From positions 1,825,001-1,889,000 of the forward strand of contig NZ_CP083455.1 of assembly GCF_020229735.1 (NCBI RefSeq): a stretch of DNA of 64,000 nucleotides, given 5' to 3'. Origin of the DNA: Deinococcus taeanensis (GTDB lineage: Bacteria > Deinococcota > Deinococci > Deinococcales > Deinococcaceae). The notes beneath the pieces were generated by a model, which ran no database searches, was not told the DNA's origin, and saw only the letters and a program-made list of their open reading frames with translations. A program made the translations under genes and the position numbers. Position 1 is the stretch's first letter. The number at the start of each line of letters is the position of its first letter. This document shows positions 33,147-43,755 of the stretch, in pieces.

Positions 33147-35504
33147 GTGTTTTCCTTGAGACTGACGCTTCAGACCACCCCCAGCGCCGAGGACGCACTG
33201 AACGCCACGCGTCAGACCGTCGGCCGCCTCACCAACGCCCTGCTCGTTCACGCCCGGCGCACCCCTGAGACACCCTGCGAGGACCTGCTGCCCGGCCACC
33301 CTGACGCACAGCGCCTCCCGCAGGGCACCCGGCGCGCTGTGGCGCTGGCCGCCCAGCAGGCCCGGCGCCGCCAGCGGGGCGGCGTGAAAGGTGAATCGTA
33401 CTGGCTCGACGCCCGCAGCCTGCGCATCGACGCCCGCACCGGGCACGTCACCCTCTGGACCCTCAGCGGCCGCCTGACGCTGCCCGCCCGGCTCGGCAAC
33501 TACCAGCGGCACCTGCTCACCCGCGGCCGGATCCGCGGCGGACGAGTCACGCTGAGCCGGGCCGGCGAGTGGTACATCAACGTGGACCTCAGCCTGCCGG
33601 ACCGCCCCGCGCCGCGCTCCATCGCCCCGCGCCCCCACCCGCTGGACGCACGCGTGGACCAGCTGGAACGGGAAGGCCGGTATGCCGAGCTGGCGCCGCT
33701 CCTTCAGGACCGGCCGCTGGATTCCCGGCAGACCGGGCAGCTCGCCCTGGCCCTGCTGGAAACGGGTGAGACCGACGCGGCCGAGCTCCGGCTGCTGGCC
33801 GCCACGGCATCGCCGCGGCCCGACGCACGAATTCACCTGGGGCTGAGTCTTCTCGCCGCGATGCGCAGCGGCCCGGCCGCCCGGCTGGCCCACGCCCAGC
33901 GCGGCCTGGGCGCCTCTCCGGACGACATTACGCGCTGGTGGCTGTGCTGCTCGCAGGCGCGTGCACTGGTGGAACTCGGCGACGCCCGGGAAGCGCAGGC
34001 ACTGATGGCCGCGGTACTGGACGAAATTCCCGTTTCGGAGCTGCGTTCCCGCGCCAGGGCCCTGTACTTTGCGCAGAATGTCAGCGCCTCACTGGATGAT
34101 TTTGCCTCTCAGGACCGGTATGCCCGGGAAGCGCTGCGCCTGTTCGACCTGCTTGGCGGCCACAGCGAGGGCCTGTCGTTGCGTCTGGACCTCGGGTACC
34201 GGTTGTACTTTCAGGGGCGGCCGGAAGAGTCGTTCAGCATGATCGCGGAGGTGCTGCGCCGCGCCGAGCAGGTGAAAGATCACCGCCGCGACACGGCGCA
34301 CCTGATCTGCGGGGAACTGTGCCTGCTGGATGAACAGTTCGAACGGGCGCTGGCGCATCTCAATCTGGCGCTGGACACCCAGCAGCGCCAGGGCAGTGAC
34401 CGGCTGAACGTTCCGGCCCGCGCGTTCCGTGCCGAATGCCTGTGGCGGCTGGGGCAGCTGGACTGGGGGGGCTTCGAACGTCAGATTGAAGCGCTGCGGC
34501 CCGCGCAGGAGTTCGATCACGTGACCCGGGCCTTCTACCTGGGGCTGATCGCCTTCGAGCTGGGTGAGCTGTCTGCCGCTGAAGCTGCGTTCCGCCAGGT
34601 GACGGAGGGCGTGGCCCTGCTTGATGGGTTCCGTCTGCGTTCACATGCCTTTCTGGCCTACTGCCGGTGGGCTGCCGGGCAGGCGCTGGAGGATGCCTGC
34701 GCCGAGCTGCTGGGCGTTCTGACGCACGTGGGCGGCGAGCTGGCCCTCGCGGTGGACGCCAGTCGGCTGGCCAGCCTTTACACTGCCTGCGCGGCGCAGG
34801 GGCTGGGGGGCGGCGCCGCCCGGCGGCTGGCGCGGCGTGCGCGTCCGGTCGTTCATGTCCGCCTTCTGGGCGAATTTGGCCTCCAGGTTGGTGAAACGGC
34901 GGCGCATGTGCGTCTGCGCAAGGCTCGGGAACTGCTGGCGTTCCTGGCCGTTCGTGGCCCGGCCACGCGCGATCAGCTGATCACCGCCCTGTGGGACGGC
35001 GAGGGGCGCCCTGAACTCCGGTCCTACTTCAAGCAGGCCCTGCACGCGTTACGGGAAGCCCTGCGTCCGCTGGTTGCTCCGGGCACCGATCCCGTGCCGC
35101 TGATGGGCGGAAGCTACCGGCTCTCCGACAGGTTCGCCGTGCAGTGCGACGCAGTCGAGATCAAAGGCGCGTCTCCCACCCTGACTCCGGCGCAAGGCGA
35201 ACGCCTCCTGGAGCTGTACACGGGTCCGTTCATGCCGGAACTCGACACGCAGTGGGTGAACGAGGAGCGGGAGAACCTGGAGTCCAGGATGCTGTCCATG
35301 ATGATGTCGCTGGGGCAGGCCGCAGAGGCCCATGATCCCGCCGCTGCCGCGGCACTCTATCTGAAAGCCGCACAGATCAACCCCCTGTTTGAATCCGCCT
35401 GGACCAGTGCCGTCCGCGCTTATGAACACGCGGCTCTTCCCCACCTGGCCCTGCACGCCCGGATGACCCAGAAACGCGTCCTGGACAATGAACTGCTGAG
35501 CTGA
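33147..35504 (+). CDS. TnpB-like N-terminal domain fused to helical repeats and SARP/BTAD regulator
   Basis: 785 residues from GTG 33147. Residues about 3-152 resemble the non-catalytic half of IS200/IS605 TnpB: an N-terminal LRLTLQTTPSAEDAL helix start, a Lys/Arg-rich helix (AAQQARRRQRGG), then RIDARTGHVTLWTLSGRL, LPARLGNYQRHLL, RIRGGRVTLSRAGEWYINV, closely following the TnpB wedge-like domain. No RuvC residues or zinc ribbon follow. Residues 165-560 are TPR-like helical repeats (GRPEESFSMIAEVLRRAEQV, FERALAHLNLALD). Residues 567-665 are a winged helix (VRLLGEFGLQV, RKARELLAFLAVRG, SYFKQALHALREAL), and 668-780 a BTAD domain. Probably a DNA-binding regulator whose N-domain may bind RNA or DNA; that is inference. 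There is no ribosome-binding site. Confidence 0.8.
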   Translation: MFSLRLTLQTTPSAEDALNATRQTVGRLTNALLVHARRTPETPCEDLLPGHPDAQRLPQGTRRAVALAAQQARRRQRGGVKGESYWLDARSLRIDARTGHVTLWTLSGRLTLPARLGNYQRHLLTRGRIRGGRVTLSRAGEWYINVDLSLPDRPAPRSIAPRPHPLDARVDQLEREGRYAELAPLLQDRPLDSRQTGQLALALLETGETDAAELRLLAATASPRPDARIHLGLSLLAAMRSGPAARLAHAQRGLGASPDDITRWWLCCSQARALVELGDAREAQALMAAVLDEIPVSELRSRARALYFAQNVSASLDDFASQDRYAREALRLFDLLGGHSEGLSLRLDLGYRLYFQGRPEESFSMIAEVLRRAEQVKDHRRDTAHLICGELCLLDEQFERALAHLNLALDTQQRQGSDRLNVPARAFRAECLWRLGQLDWGGFERQIEALRPAQEFDHVTRAFYLGLIAFELGELSAAEAAFRQVTEGVALLDGFRLRSHAFLAYCRWAAGQALEDACAELLGVLTHVGGELALAVDASRLASLYTACAAQGLGGGAARRLARRARPVVHVRLLGEFGLQVGETAAHVRLRKARELLAFLAVRGPATRDQLITALWDGEGRPELRSYFKQALHALREALRPLVAPGTDPVPLMGGSYRLSDRFAVQCDAVEIKGASPTLTPAQGERLLELYTGPFMPELDTQWVNEERENLESRMLSMMMSLGQAAEAHDPAAAAALYLKAAQINPLFESAWTSAVRAYEHAALPHLALHARMTQKRVLDNELLS

Positions 35505-35540
35505 GAAGAGGAACGGGTCCGCCGGCCAGCGGTGAGGGCG

Positions 35541-35565
35541 GGCGGTTGACCGGTTCTTAACCGCC
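35541..35565. promoter_or_regulatory. Perfect inverted repeat upstream of the peptide ORF
   Basis: GGCGGTT (35541-35547) and AACCGCC (35559-35565) are exact complements around 11 bases containing ACCGGTT; AACCGGT-like sequence recurs at 35589-35595, just before the ribosome-binding site of the peptide ORF. TTGACC (35546-35551) could be a -35 element. It is either an operator for the upstream regulator or a terminator of its gene. Confidence 0.45.
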
Positions 35566-35612
35566 GAACCGGCAGACTGAACTCAGTCAAACCGGTATGG
35601 AGGTTCATCTCA

Positions 35613-35744
35613 ATGAAGAAGATTCTTGGTCGTTGCCTGGTTCTCGTGTCTGTCCTGTTGACGCCAGTCAGTGCTGCGCCAGATTTCCATAGCGTGTCTG
35701 ACTGCTGCATAACGGGCCAGTCGCCCGCCTCCACGCACCCTTAA
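35613..35744 (+). CDS. Short secreted peptide (43 residues)
   Basis: ATG 35613 with GGAGG about nine bases upstream encodes a typical signal peptide (MKKILGRCLVLVSVLLTPVSA, positively charged start and hydrophobic core) followed by a mature part of about 22 residues, beginning APDFHSVSDCC and ending SPASTHP. It lies 108 bases downstream of the TnpB-like/BTAD regulator, in the same direction. The mature part could be a signalling peptide. The next frame beyond the stop (from about 35740) reads a Ser-rich low-complexity stretch, so a frameshifted longer protein is an alternative. Confidence 0.55.
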   Translation: MKKILGRCLVLVSVLLTPVSAAPDFHSVSDCCITGQSPASTHP

Positions 35745-35824
35745 TACCAACATCCTCGTCAGCGGCAAGAGTTCCGTCATCCCCGCGTCTTCTTCTGCGT
35801 CTTCTTCAACCATCACCGACTCGG

Positions 35825-35847
35825 AGGTCCTGGGTGTCCCAGGGCCT
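35825..35847. terminator. Hairpin between the peptide ORF and ppsR
   Basis: CCTGGG and CCCAGG pair around TGT, extended by AGG/CCT after one mismatch. It is placed between convergent genes; there is no T-run. Confidence 0.5.
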
Positions 35848-35868
35848 CCCGCCGCTGTTGGGGGCTGG

Positions 35869-36678
35869 TCAGCCGGCGCGCAGCGCGGCGAGGATTCCGG
35901 CCGCAATTTCCTCCACGCTGGCGCTCGTGGTGTCCCGCACAGGAATACCGGCCCGCTGAAAGAGTCGCTCGGCGCGCCGGACCTCATGCTCACACTGTTC
36001 CAGGCTGGCGTAGCGGCTGCCGGGTTTCCGCTGCGTGCGGATGGCGTGCAGGCGCCTCGGGTCGATGGTGAGGCCGTGCAGTTTGTGCCGGTGCGCTTCG
36101 AGGGGCAGGGGCAGGCCGGTGCGTTCGAAATCATCCTCGGCCAGGGGGTAGTTACTGGCGCGCACCCCGTGCTGCAGGGCCAGGAAGAGGCTGGTAGGCG
36201 TTTTGCCGGCGCGGGAGACCCCCACGAGGATCACGTCGGACAGGCCGTACTGTTTGTCACCGATGCCGTCGTCGGTGGCCAGGGCGAAATCCAGGGCGTC
36301 CATGCGGGACAGGTACGCCTCGGTATCGTGCATGTCGTGGTGGCGGCCGACCTCCCGCACGGCAGGCACGCCGAACTCCCGTTCCAGGACCCCCAGGCCG
36401 TTGCTGAGCAGGTCGAAGATCTCGGCGGGTGCCGCCTGAAGTGCGGTCAGGACGTCAGCCCGGGTGATGGTCGTGAAGATCAGGGGACGTTCGCCGCGCT
36501 CGGCAAGGGCCTGCACCTCGCGGGTGACGGCCTGCGCGGCAGACACGTCGGCAGTAAAGGGGCGGCGGAGGTACCGCATGGGTTGGGTCGGGAAGTGGGC
36601 CAGGAGGGCGCGGGCAATGTTCTCAGCGGTAAGACCGGTATGGTCACTGACGATCAGGATGGTGCGCGGTTCAGGCAT
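35869..36678 (-). CDS. ppsR: Phosphoenolpyruvate synthase regulatory protein (kinase/pyrophosphorylase)
   Basis: 269 residues, DUF299/PPSRP family. It inactivates PEP synthase by ADP-dependent phosphorylation of a threonine and reactivates it by phosphate-dependent dephosphorylation. Visible: [20 protein letters not shown] at the N-terminus, the P-loop [16 protein letters not shown] (about 152-167), and [31 protein letters not shown]. It is transcribed divergently from ppsA, 173 bases apart, which supports the pairing. Confidence 0.93.
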   Translation of the reverse strand: MPEPRTILIVSDHTGLTAENIARALLAHFPTQPMRYLRRPFTADVSAAQAVTREVQALAERGERPLIFTTITRADVLTALQAAPAEIFDLLSNGLGVLEREFGVPAVREVGRHHDMHDTEAYLSRMDALDFALATDDGIGDKQYGLSDVILVGVSRAGKTPTSLFLALQHGVRASNYPLAEDDFERTGLPLPLEAHRHKLHGLTIDPRRLHAIRTQRKPGSRYASLEQCEHEVRRAERLFQRAGIPVRDTTSASVEEIAAGILAALRAG

Positions 36679-36851
36679 GCGCCCAGCGTGACATGCCCCG
36701 GCGGGCAGAACCTGCGTGTCTGCCGGAATGGGACATTGTCACCTCGCGGGTGGCAGCGCAGGGGAGCGGCGTCAGGTAAGCTGACTTCAGGCCGTAACAC
36801 AAACGCCTCTGGTTCCACCGGGCGGAATTCCTTGCACACCGGAGAAAAACG

Positions 36852-39230
36852 ATGGATATGATTCGCGTGTTCCATACACTAAGGATGTCTGACGTGGAGA
36901 TCGTGGGCGGGAAGAACGCCAGCATCGGCGAAATGATCCAGGGCCTCGCCGGCGCGGGCGTGCGCGTTCCGGGCGGCTTCGCCACCACCGCCGACGCCTT
37001 CCGGCTGTTCCTGCAGGAAAACCGCATTGAGGAGAGCATCAACGCCCGCCTGGGCGCTCTCGACGTGAACGACGTGGTGGCCCTGGCCCAGGCAGGCCGT
37101 GAAATCCGCGCCCAGGTGGAAGGCGCCACCCTGCCCGCCCCGCTGGAACAGGCGATCCGCGAAGCCTACTCGGCCCTGAGCGCCGAGACCGGGACCGAAC
37201 CCGATGTGGCCGTCCGGTCGAGCGCCACCGCCGAGGACCTGCCCGAAGCCAGCTTCGCCGGGCAGCAGGAGACGTTCCTGAACGTGCGCGGCGTCGAGAG
37301 TGTGCTGCACCACGTGAAACTGGTGTTCGCCAGCCTGTACAACGACCGCGCCATCTCGTACCGGGTGCATCACGGCTTCTCGCACAACGACGTGGCCCTC
37401 TCGGCCGGCGTACAGCGCATGGTCCGCACCGACCTGGGCGCCAGCGGCGTGGCCTTCACCCTGGACACCGAGAGCGGCTACCGGGACGCGGTGCTGGTCA
37501 CCAGCTCGTACGGGCTGGGCGAAATGGTCGTGCAGGGCGCCGTGAACCCGGACGAATTCTTCGTGTACAAACCCGCCCTGAACGCCGGGCGGCGCGCCAT
37601 TCTGCGCCGCACGCTGGGCAGCAAGCAGCGCAAGATGATCTACGCCGAAGCAGGCGGCGTTCAGACCGTGGACGTCAGTGAGGCCGAGCAGCGAACCTTC
37701 AGCCTCTCCGACCAGGACCTGACGGAACTGGCCCGGCAGTGCGTCACCATCGAGAACCACTACGGCCGTCCCATGGACATCGAATGGGGTAAGGACGGCC
37801 GCGACGGGCAGATCTACATCCTGCAGGCCCGCCCGGAAACCGTGCAGAGCCGCACCGGAAAGATCATGGAGCGCTTCGAGCTGACCGGCAAAGGTGACGT
37901 GCTCGTGGAAGGCCGCGCCGTCGGGAACCGCATCGGGGCAGGTGCCGTGCGTGTGGTGAGTGACGTGTCGCAGATGGACAGCGTGCGCGACGGCGACGTG
38001 CTGGTTGCCGACATGACCGACCCCGACTGGGAACCCGTCATGAAACGCGCCAGCGCCATCGTCACCAACCGCGGCGGACGCACCTGTCACGCCGCGATCA
38101 TTGCGCGGGAACTGGGCATTCCGGCAGTGGTCGGCACCGGGAACGCCACGCGGGAACTGCAGAGCGGACAGGAGGTCACGGTGTCCTGCGCGGAAGGCGA
38201 CACCGGCTTCGTGTACGGCGGAATGCTTCCCTACCGCGTGAACCGCGTGGAACTGGGAAACATGCCGGAAGTCGGCATGAAGATCATGATGAATGTCGCC
38301 TCCCCGGACCGGGCGTTCAGCTTCGCCGCCCTGCCGAACGAGGGTGTGGGCCTGGCCCGCGTGGAGTTCATCTGCAGCAACGTGATCGGCGTGCACCCCC
38401 GCGCCCTGCTGGACTACCCGCAGGTGCCCGCAGACGTCAAGGTGCAGATTGAGGAACGCGCCGCCGGGTACGCCAGCCCCCGCGATTTCTTCCGGGAGAA
38501 ACTGGCCGAGGGCGTGGCGAGCATCGCAGCGGCCTTCGCGCCCAAACCCGTGATTGTGCGCCTCAGTGACTTCAAGAGCAACGAGTACGCGCACCTGATC
38601 GGCGGCCCTGCGTACGAACCCAACGAGGAAAACCCCATGATCGGCTTCCGCGGCGCCAGCCGCTACCGCAGCGCCGACTTCGCCGCGGCATTCGCGATGG
38701 AGTGCGAAGCGATCCGCGAGGTGCGCGATGAAATGGGCCTCACGAACGTGCAGGTCATGATTCCCTTCGTGCGGACCGTGGGTGAGGCGGCGCAGATTAT
38801 CGACATCCTGAACCGCAACGGCCTGCGGCGCGGCGAGAACGACCTGAAAATCATCATGATGTGCGAGATCCCCAGCAACGCCATCCTCGCCGATCAGTTC
38901 CTGGAGCACTTCGACGGGTTCTCCATCGGCAGCAATGACCTGACGCAGCTGACCCTGGCCCTCGACCGCGACAGCGGCCTCGTGGCCGACCTGTTCGACG
39001 AGCAGAACGAAGCGGTGCTGATCCTGATGGCCCAGGCCATTGCAGCGGCAAAACGCGCCGGGAAGTACATCGGCATCTGCGGCCAGGGCCCCAGTGACCA
39101 CCCGGCACTCGCGCAGTGGCTCATGGAGCAGGGCATCGACTCGGTGAGCCTGAACCCCGACAGTGTCCTCGGGACGTGGCTGCACCTGGCCGGCGAAGGC
39201 GCCGAGGAGCGCGCCACCGCCAGCGCCTGA
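36852..39230 (+). CDS. ppsA: Phosphoenolpyruvate synthase
   Basis: 792 residues. Makes PEP from pyruvate and ATP (to AMP and phosphate) for gluconeogenesis. The ATP-grasp N-domain ([40 protein letters not shown]), the phospho-histidine domain with H413 in [15 protein letters not shown], and the C-terminal PEP/pyruvate barrel ([50 protein letters not shown]) are all complete. A GGAG ribosome-binding site precedes the ATG. A strong terminator follows. Confidence 0.96.
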   Translation: MDMIRVFHTLRMSDVEIVGGKNASIGEMIQGLAGAGVRVPGGFATTADAFRLFLQENRIEESINARLGALDVNDVVALAQAGREIRAQVEGATLPAPLEQAIREAYSALSAETGTEPDVAVRSSATAEDLPEASFAGQQETFLNVRGVESVLHHVKLVFASLYNDRAISYRVHHGFSHNDVALSAGVQRMVRTDLGASGVAFTLDTESGYRDAVLVTSSYGLGEMVVQGAVNPDEFFVYKPALNAGRRAILRRTLGSKQRKMIYAEAGGVQTVDVSEAEQRTFSLSDQDLTELARQCVTIENHYGRPMDIEWGKDGRDGQIYILQARPETVQSRTGKIMERFELTGKGDVLVEGRAVGNRIGAGAVRVVSDVSQMDSVRDGDVLVADMTDPDWEPVMKRASAIVTNRGGRTCHAAIIARELGIPAVVGTGNATRELQSGQEVTVSCAEGDTGFVYGGMLPYRVNRVELGNMPEVGMKIMMNVASPDRAFSFAALPNEGVGLARVEFICSNVIGVHPRALLDYPQVPADVKVQIEERAAGYASPRDFFREKLAEGVASIAAAFAPKPVIVRLSDFKSNEYAHLIGGPAYEPNEENPMIGFRGASRYRSADFAAAFAMECEAIREVRDEMGLTNVQVMIPFVRTVGEAAQIIDILNRNGLRRGENDLKIIMMCEIPSNAILADQFLEHFDGFSIGSNDLTQLTLALDRDSGLVADLFDEQNEAVLILMAQAIAAAKRAGKYIGICGQGPSDHPALAQWLMEQGIDSVSLNPDSVLGTWLHLAGEGAEERATASA

Positions 39231-39244
39231 CCCGCAGGCCATAT

Positions 39245-39273
39245 GGGGCACCCCCGGTCGCCGGGGGTGCCCC
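39245..39273 (+). terminator. Terminator after ppsA
   Basis: A 13-bp perfect stem (39245-39257 with 39261-39273) with TCG loop, 15 bases after the ppsA stop and followed by TGCTGTCT. Confidence 0.85.
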
Positions 39274-39599
39274 TGCTGTCTGAACCGAACCGCGGGCCAC
39301 TCCGGGACTCGGCAGCTTTCACCGGCAACCAGGCCACCCACGGGACCCAGGCCTTACAAGCGCGGAATTGCTGCCCGGTCCCGCCGGTTTCCGTGAACGG
39401 TCGGATCGCTCCAGTCCGCCTGTGCCCAAACACCGCGCTTCCGCCGCCGGTCCAGCGCCGCCCAGGCCGTGCCCGGCGGTCCAGCAGGAATCAGCCGCCC
39501 CAGCTGCCAGCCGGTCTCCTGCGTCTGTTGATGGTTTCCGCCCAGCAGTCTGCCGCGCGCCGAGCGAACTGACGGGCAGACGGCAGGTGGCGCGGTGCG
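39274..39599. other. Gap without a supported gene
   Basis: About 330 bases between the ppsA terminator and the HAD gene. Frames are open on both strands, but none has a start signal or recognisable protein content. Confidence 0.4.
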
Positions 39600-40298
39600 T
39601 TACGCCAGCAGCGCGGGCAGGTCCGCCAGCGTGCGGCACTGAGGAACAGCCGGATCGGGGGCGGCCCGGCCGGCCGCATTGATCCACACGGCTCGCAGGC
39701 CTGCCGCCCGGGCACCCTGGACGTCGTTCTCCCACGAGTCACCCACCATGACCGCTTCAGCCGGGGTGACATTCAGGGCAGCGCAGGCGGCGTGGTAGGC
39801 GCGGGCGTCAGGTTTTGGGGCCGGCACATCCTCGGTGCACAGGACCGCGTCGACCAGCTGGTGCAGGTCAAAGTGCCTGAGTTTCTCAAACTGCACCTCG
39901 CGCACGTAGTTGGTCAGAACGGCTGTGCGCAGCCCCTGCGCACGCAGACCGCGCAGCAGCACTTCAGCGCCGTCCAGCAGAGCCCACGCGGCGCGGTACG
40001 CTTCGCGGTAGATGCGGGTGGCGGCCTCGCCGTCCGGGTCGCTGACACCCAGGTCCCCCAGCAGCCGCGTGAAGCGCAGCACCCGCGCGCCGTGCGCGGT
40101 CACCTCCCCGCGGAACAGCAGCGGGTCGATTTCCCGGATGCGCGCCGCGTGCCGCCGGAACAGCTCGCCGGGCTCAGTGCGCACGTCGTGAGCCTCTGCC
40201 AGTGCGCGGAGGCCTGCATGCGTGCAGCCGGTGTCGTCAAACAGCGTGTCATCGAGATCGAGAATCACAGCGCGGGGCAGGGAAACGGGCACAGTCAC
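39600..40298 (-). CDS. HAD-family hydrolase
   Basis: 232 residues from GTG 40298, which lies six bases after TACAGT on the minus strand (40305-40310). Haloacid dehalogenase motifs: I, VILDLDDTLFDD (nucleophile Asp); II, AVLTNYVRE; III, KPDARAYHAAC; IV, VMVGDSWENDVQGARAAG. A helical cap domain between motifs I and II makes this subfamily I, likely a phosphatase for a small phosphorylated metabolite. The substrate is not assignable. Confidence 0.88.
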   Translation of the reverse strand: MTVPVSLPRAVILDLDDTLFDDTGCTHAGLRALAEAHDVRTEPGELFRRHAARIREIDPLLFRGEVTAHGARVLRFTRLLGDLGVSDPDGEAATRIYREAYRAAWALLDGAEVLLRGLRAQGLRTAVLTNYVREVQFEKLRHFDLHQLVDAVLCTEDVPAPKPDARAYHAACAALNVTPAEAVMVGDSWENDVQGARAAGLRAVWINAAGRAAPDPAVPQCRTLADLPALLA

Positions 40299-40518
40299 CG
40301 CCTGACTGTAGAGCACGCCCGCGCTGCTTTCTGCCTGCATGACCTCGCCGCGCAGATCTCCAGGCTGCCCCGATGCCGGGGCGGCCCAGCAGTGGCGGTC
40401 TCCCCCACCGGCCCGCGAGGAAGGCGGCCCGCGAGGTGCCCGCCGGCGCAGACAGCAGCGCCGCGTGCACCCAGGCGGGGAACGGGGCGCCGCGTCATGA
40501 CACGGTGGTCACCGAAGT

Positions 40519-40938
40519 TCAGTCCAGGATCACCGTCCGGGCGGCGAGGCCCCCTCCGCCCAGTCGGCGTTCCACCTCACCGCCCAGGGACGGCGAGCGG
40601 GCGCCCACCTGCGGGGGCCGGAGGGTAGTGAGGGCGTCCGGCCTGGTCAGGGCAGGTTTCGCCCGGAACCTGTTCACGCTGACGCCCGCCGTGGCCCTCA
40701 GGCGCGTGGGGCCGTGAATCTGCGACCGGCTGCCCACAGGTCCGGGCATTCCAGCCTGCACTCCGGCAGCACGGTCAGCAGCCGGAGCGGCCGTTCCTCG
40801 GAGCGGGGCCGGTACTCGCCCTGCCCCGCCCACCCGTGACGGCCACGCACCGCCCCTAAGGGCAGGGTCAAGGCGCTGCGTCACGGACGTGCGCAAGGCA
40901 CTCACCTCCACGTGAGGCACGTTGCGCGGCGCGGGCAC
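40519..40938 (-). pseudogene. Probable decayed gene of unknown family
   Basis: The minus strand has strong coding-like codon bias, but it changes frame. The first part reads VPAPRNVPHVEVSALRTSVTQ, the middle is most protein-like in another frame (GEYRPRSEERPLRLLTVL, then ECRLECPDLWAAG), and the end returns to the first frame (VSVNRFRAKPALTRPDAL to ARTVILD stop). This suggests two frameshifts. The family is unrecognised, and it could also be chance in GC-rich DNA. Confidence 0.3.
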
Positions 40939-40951
40939 GGCACACCCCTGG

Positions 40952-42157
40952 TCAGTCGAACTGAACGAAGATGGCCTTGAGGTACTGCGCTTCCGGAAAA
41001 CTCGCGTGGTGGTCCGGGGCGTGCTGGCTGGTGCTCAGCTCACGCCAGACCCGGCCCGAGCGGGTCGCGGCGTCCCGCACGGCGTCCCAGAACTCCTCAG
41101 CGCTGACGTGCGCGGAACACGACGCGCTCATCAGGATGCCGCCCCGCGCGAGGCGACTGATGCCATCCGCGGCGAGTTTCCCGTAGGCGCGGACCGCGCC
41201 GGCCCGTTCTGCCTCCCGGCGGGCCAGGGAGGGCGGGTCCAGCACCACGAGGTCGAACTCACGGTCCGTGCCAGCCAGCCAGTCGAACACGTCGGCCTGC
41301 ACCGTTTCGTGCGGCGCCGCGAGGCGCGAATTCAGAGCGTAGTTCCGCTCCGCGCTTGCCAGCGCGTGCGCACTGATATCCAGGCTCACCACGTACGCCG
41401 CGCCACCCCGCGCGGCGTACAACGAGAAGCCGCCACTGAATGAGAAGGCGTTCAGCACCCGGCGACCCCGGGCGTGCTTCTCCACGCGGCGCCGGTTCTC
41501 CCGCTGGTCCAGGAAGAACCCGGTCTTCTGCCCCCGCACGACTTCCGCCTCGAACGCCAGGCCAGTCTCATGGAACACCACCGTGCCGTTCCCGACGTGC
41601 CCGGCCAGCAGCTGCCCGTCGAACAGGCCCTCCTGCCGCGCCCGGTCCTGAATGTTGCGGCTCAGGCGCAGCACCACGCTGAAGTCCCCAAACCGCTCCG
41701 CGAGAAGCGCCTGCATCCGCGGCAGGTGCGGGAACCACGCCGCGGTGTACAGCTTCACGACCAGCGCCGTGCCGTACCGGTCCACGACCAGCCCCGGAAA
41801 ACCGTCGGACTCTCCGTTCACCACGCGGTACCCGTCCGTGTCCGGCCCGAACAGCGGCGCGCGGCGCAGCAGAGCCGTGTCCAGCCGTTCCCCCCACCAC
41901 GCGTCATCCAGCGTGACCGGCGTGCCCTGGTGCAGCACCCTCACCCGCAACGGACTGTCCGGGTCGAACAGGCCGATCGCCAGGAACCGGTCCCGGCGGT
42001 CGTAGATCACGGCGAGTTCCCCGGCGCTTCCCTCACGGTTCTGGGCCCGCAGACTGGACTCGTACACCCAGGGATGCCCGGCGCGCACATGCGCCTCGGC
42101 GGCAGGAGACACCCGCAGGCGCAGGCGGGAACGGGAAGCAGGGGCGGCGTCCGGCAT
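40952..42157 (-). CDS. Class I SAM-dependent rRNA methyltransferase, RlmI-like (second copy)
   Basis: 401 residues. An N-terminal PUA domain ([26 protein letters not shown]), a central domain with [20 protein letters not shown], then the methyltransferase core: [12 protein letters not shown] (212-223), SAM loop [12 protein letters not shown] (237-248), and [11 protein letters not shown] 42157 is preceded six bases upstream by TACGCT on the minus strand. Compared with the copy at 24-1205 it keeps a fuller PUA N-terminus (HPWVYESS), so this is the more canonical RlmI. Confidence 0.9.
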   Translation of the reverse strand: MPDAAPASRSRLRLRVSPAAEAHVRAGHPWVYESSLRAQNREGSAGELAVIYDRRDRFLAIGLFDPDSPLRVRVLHQGTPVTLDDAWWGERLDTALLRRAPLFGPDTDGYRVVNGESDGFPGLVVDRYGTALVVKLYTAAWFPHLPRMQALLAERFGDFSVVLRLSRNIQDRARQEGLFDGQLLAGHVGNGTVVFHETGLAFEAEVVRGQKTGFFLDQRENRRRVEKHARGRRVLNAFSFSGGFSLYAARGGAAYVVSLDISAHALASAERNYALNSRLAAPHETVQADVFDWLAGTDREFDLVVLDPPSLARREAERAGAVRAYGKLAADGISRLARGGILMSASCSAHVSAEEFWDAVRDAATRSGRVWRELSTSQHAPDHHASFPEAQYLKAIFVQFD

Positions 42158-42326
42158 CCCTTCAGCGTAGCGCACCGGTCCACACCGCACAGCGAAGCGG
42201 GGAGAAGATGCCCCTGCTTGTCCACATGCAGCACACGGCCGTCAGGGAACCGGAGCAGCCTCAGGGCGCGGCAGCAGGAACCGCATCTTTGACGCCAATG
42301 GAATACCGATCCGGAATGTTGGCGTC

Positions 42327-42476
42327 GTGCTGATTCAGACTTCAACCACCGTGCCTGAGACGATGTCCACCCGGACGCCAACGACCATTCAGCATCTCGC
42401 GCTGCGCGCCGGGTTCAGCGCTCAGTCCAACCCGGTTTCGGCCAAGGCCATCATGAACGCCGTTCAGAACCGCTGA
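42327..42476 (+). CDS. Doubtful small ORF or gene remnant
   Basis: A 49-codon frame (GTG 42327) ending TTIQHLALRAGFSAQSNPVS and AVQNR. The frame is open further upstream without an obvious start and has lower GC at third positions than neighbours. It sits in a gap of about 400 bases between the methyltransferase start and the thiolase terminator. It may be the 3' remnant of a transferred gene. Confidence 0.2.
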   Translation: MLIQTSTTVPETMSTRTPTTIQHLALRAGFSAQSNPVSAKAIMNAVQNR

Positions 42477-42491
42477 GGGCGTCACGGCAAC

Positions 42492-42539
42492 GCACAGAAG
42501 CAAGGGCGGACTTGGAAAAGCCCGCCCTTGCTTCTGTGC
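42492..42539 (-). terminator. Terminator after the thiolase gene
   Basis: An 18-bp perfect stem (42492-42509 with 42522-42539) and 12-nt loop, the longest perfect hairpin noticed in the window, 17 bases past the thiolase stop on the minus strand. Confidence 0.8.
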
Positions 42540-42555
42540 CTATGCGGTCTGCTTC

Positions 42556-43755
<1,200 letters not shown>

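Noticed and set aside
33147..33610. An active IS200/IS605 element
   Set aside because: Although the N-terminal domain is TnpB-like, there is no RuvC domain, no TnpA gene, and no terminal palindromes or guide-RNA-like end that I can see.
36879..39341. An 820-codon minus-strand frame opposite ppsA
   Set aside because: ppsA on the other strand has every family motif; the antisense frame is compositional.
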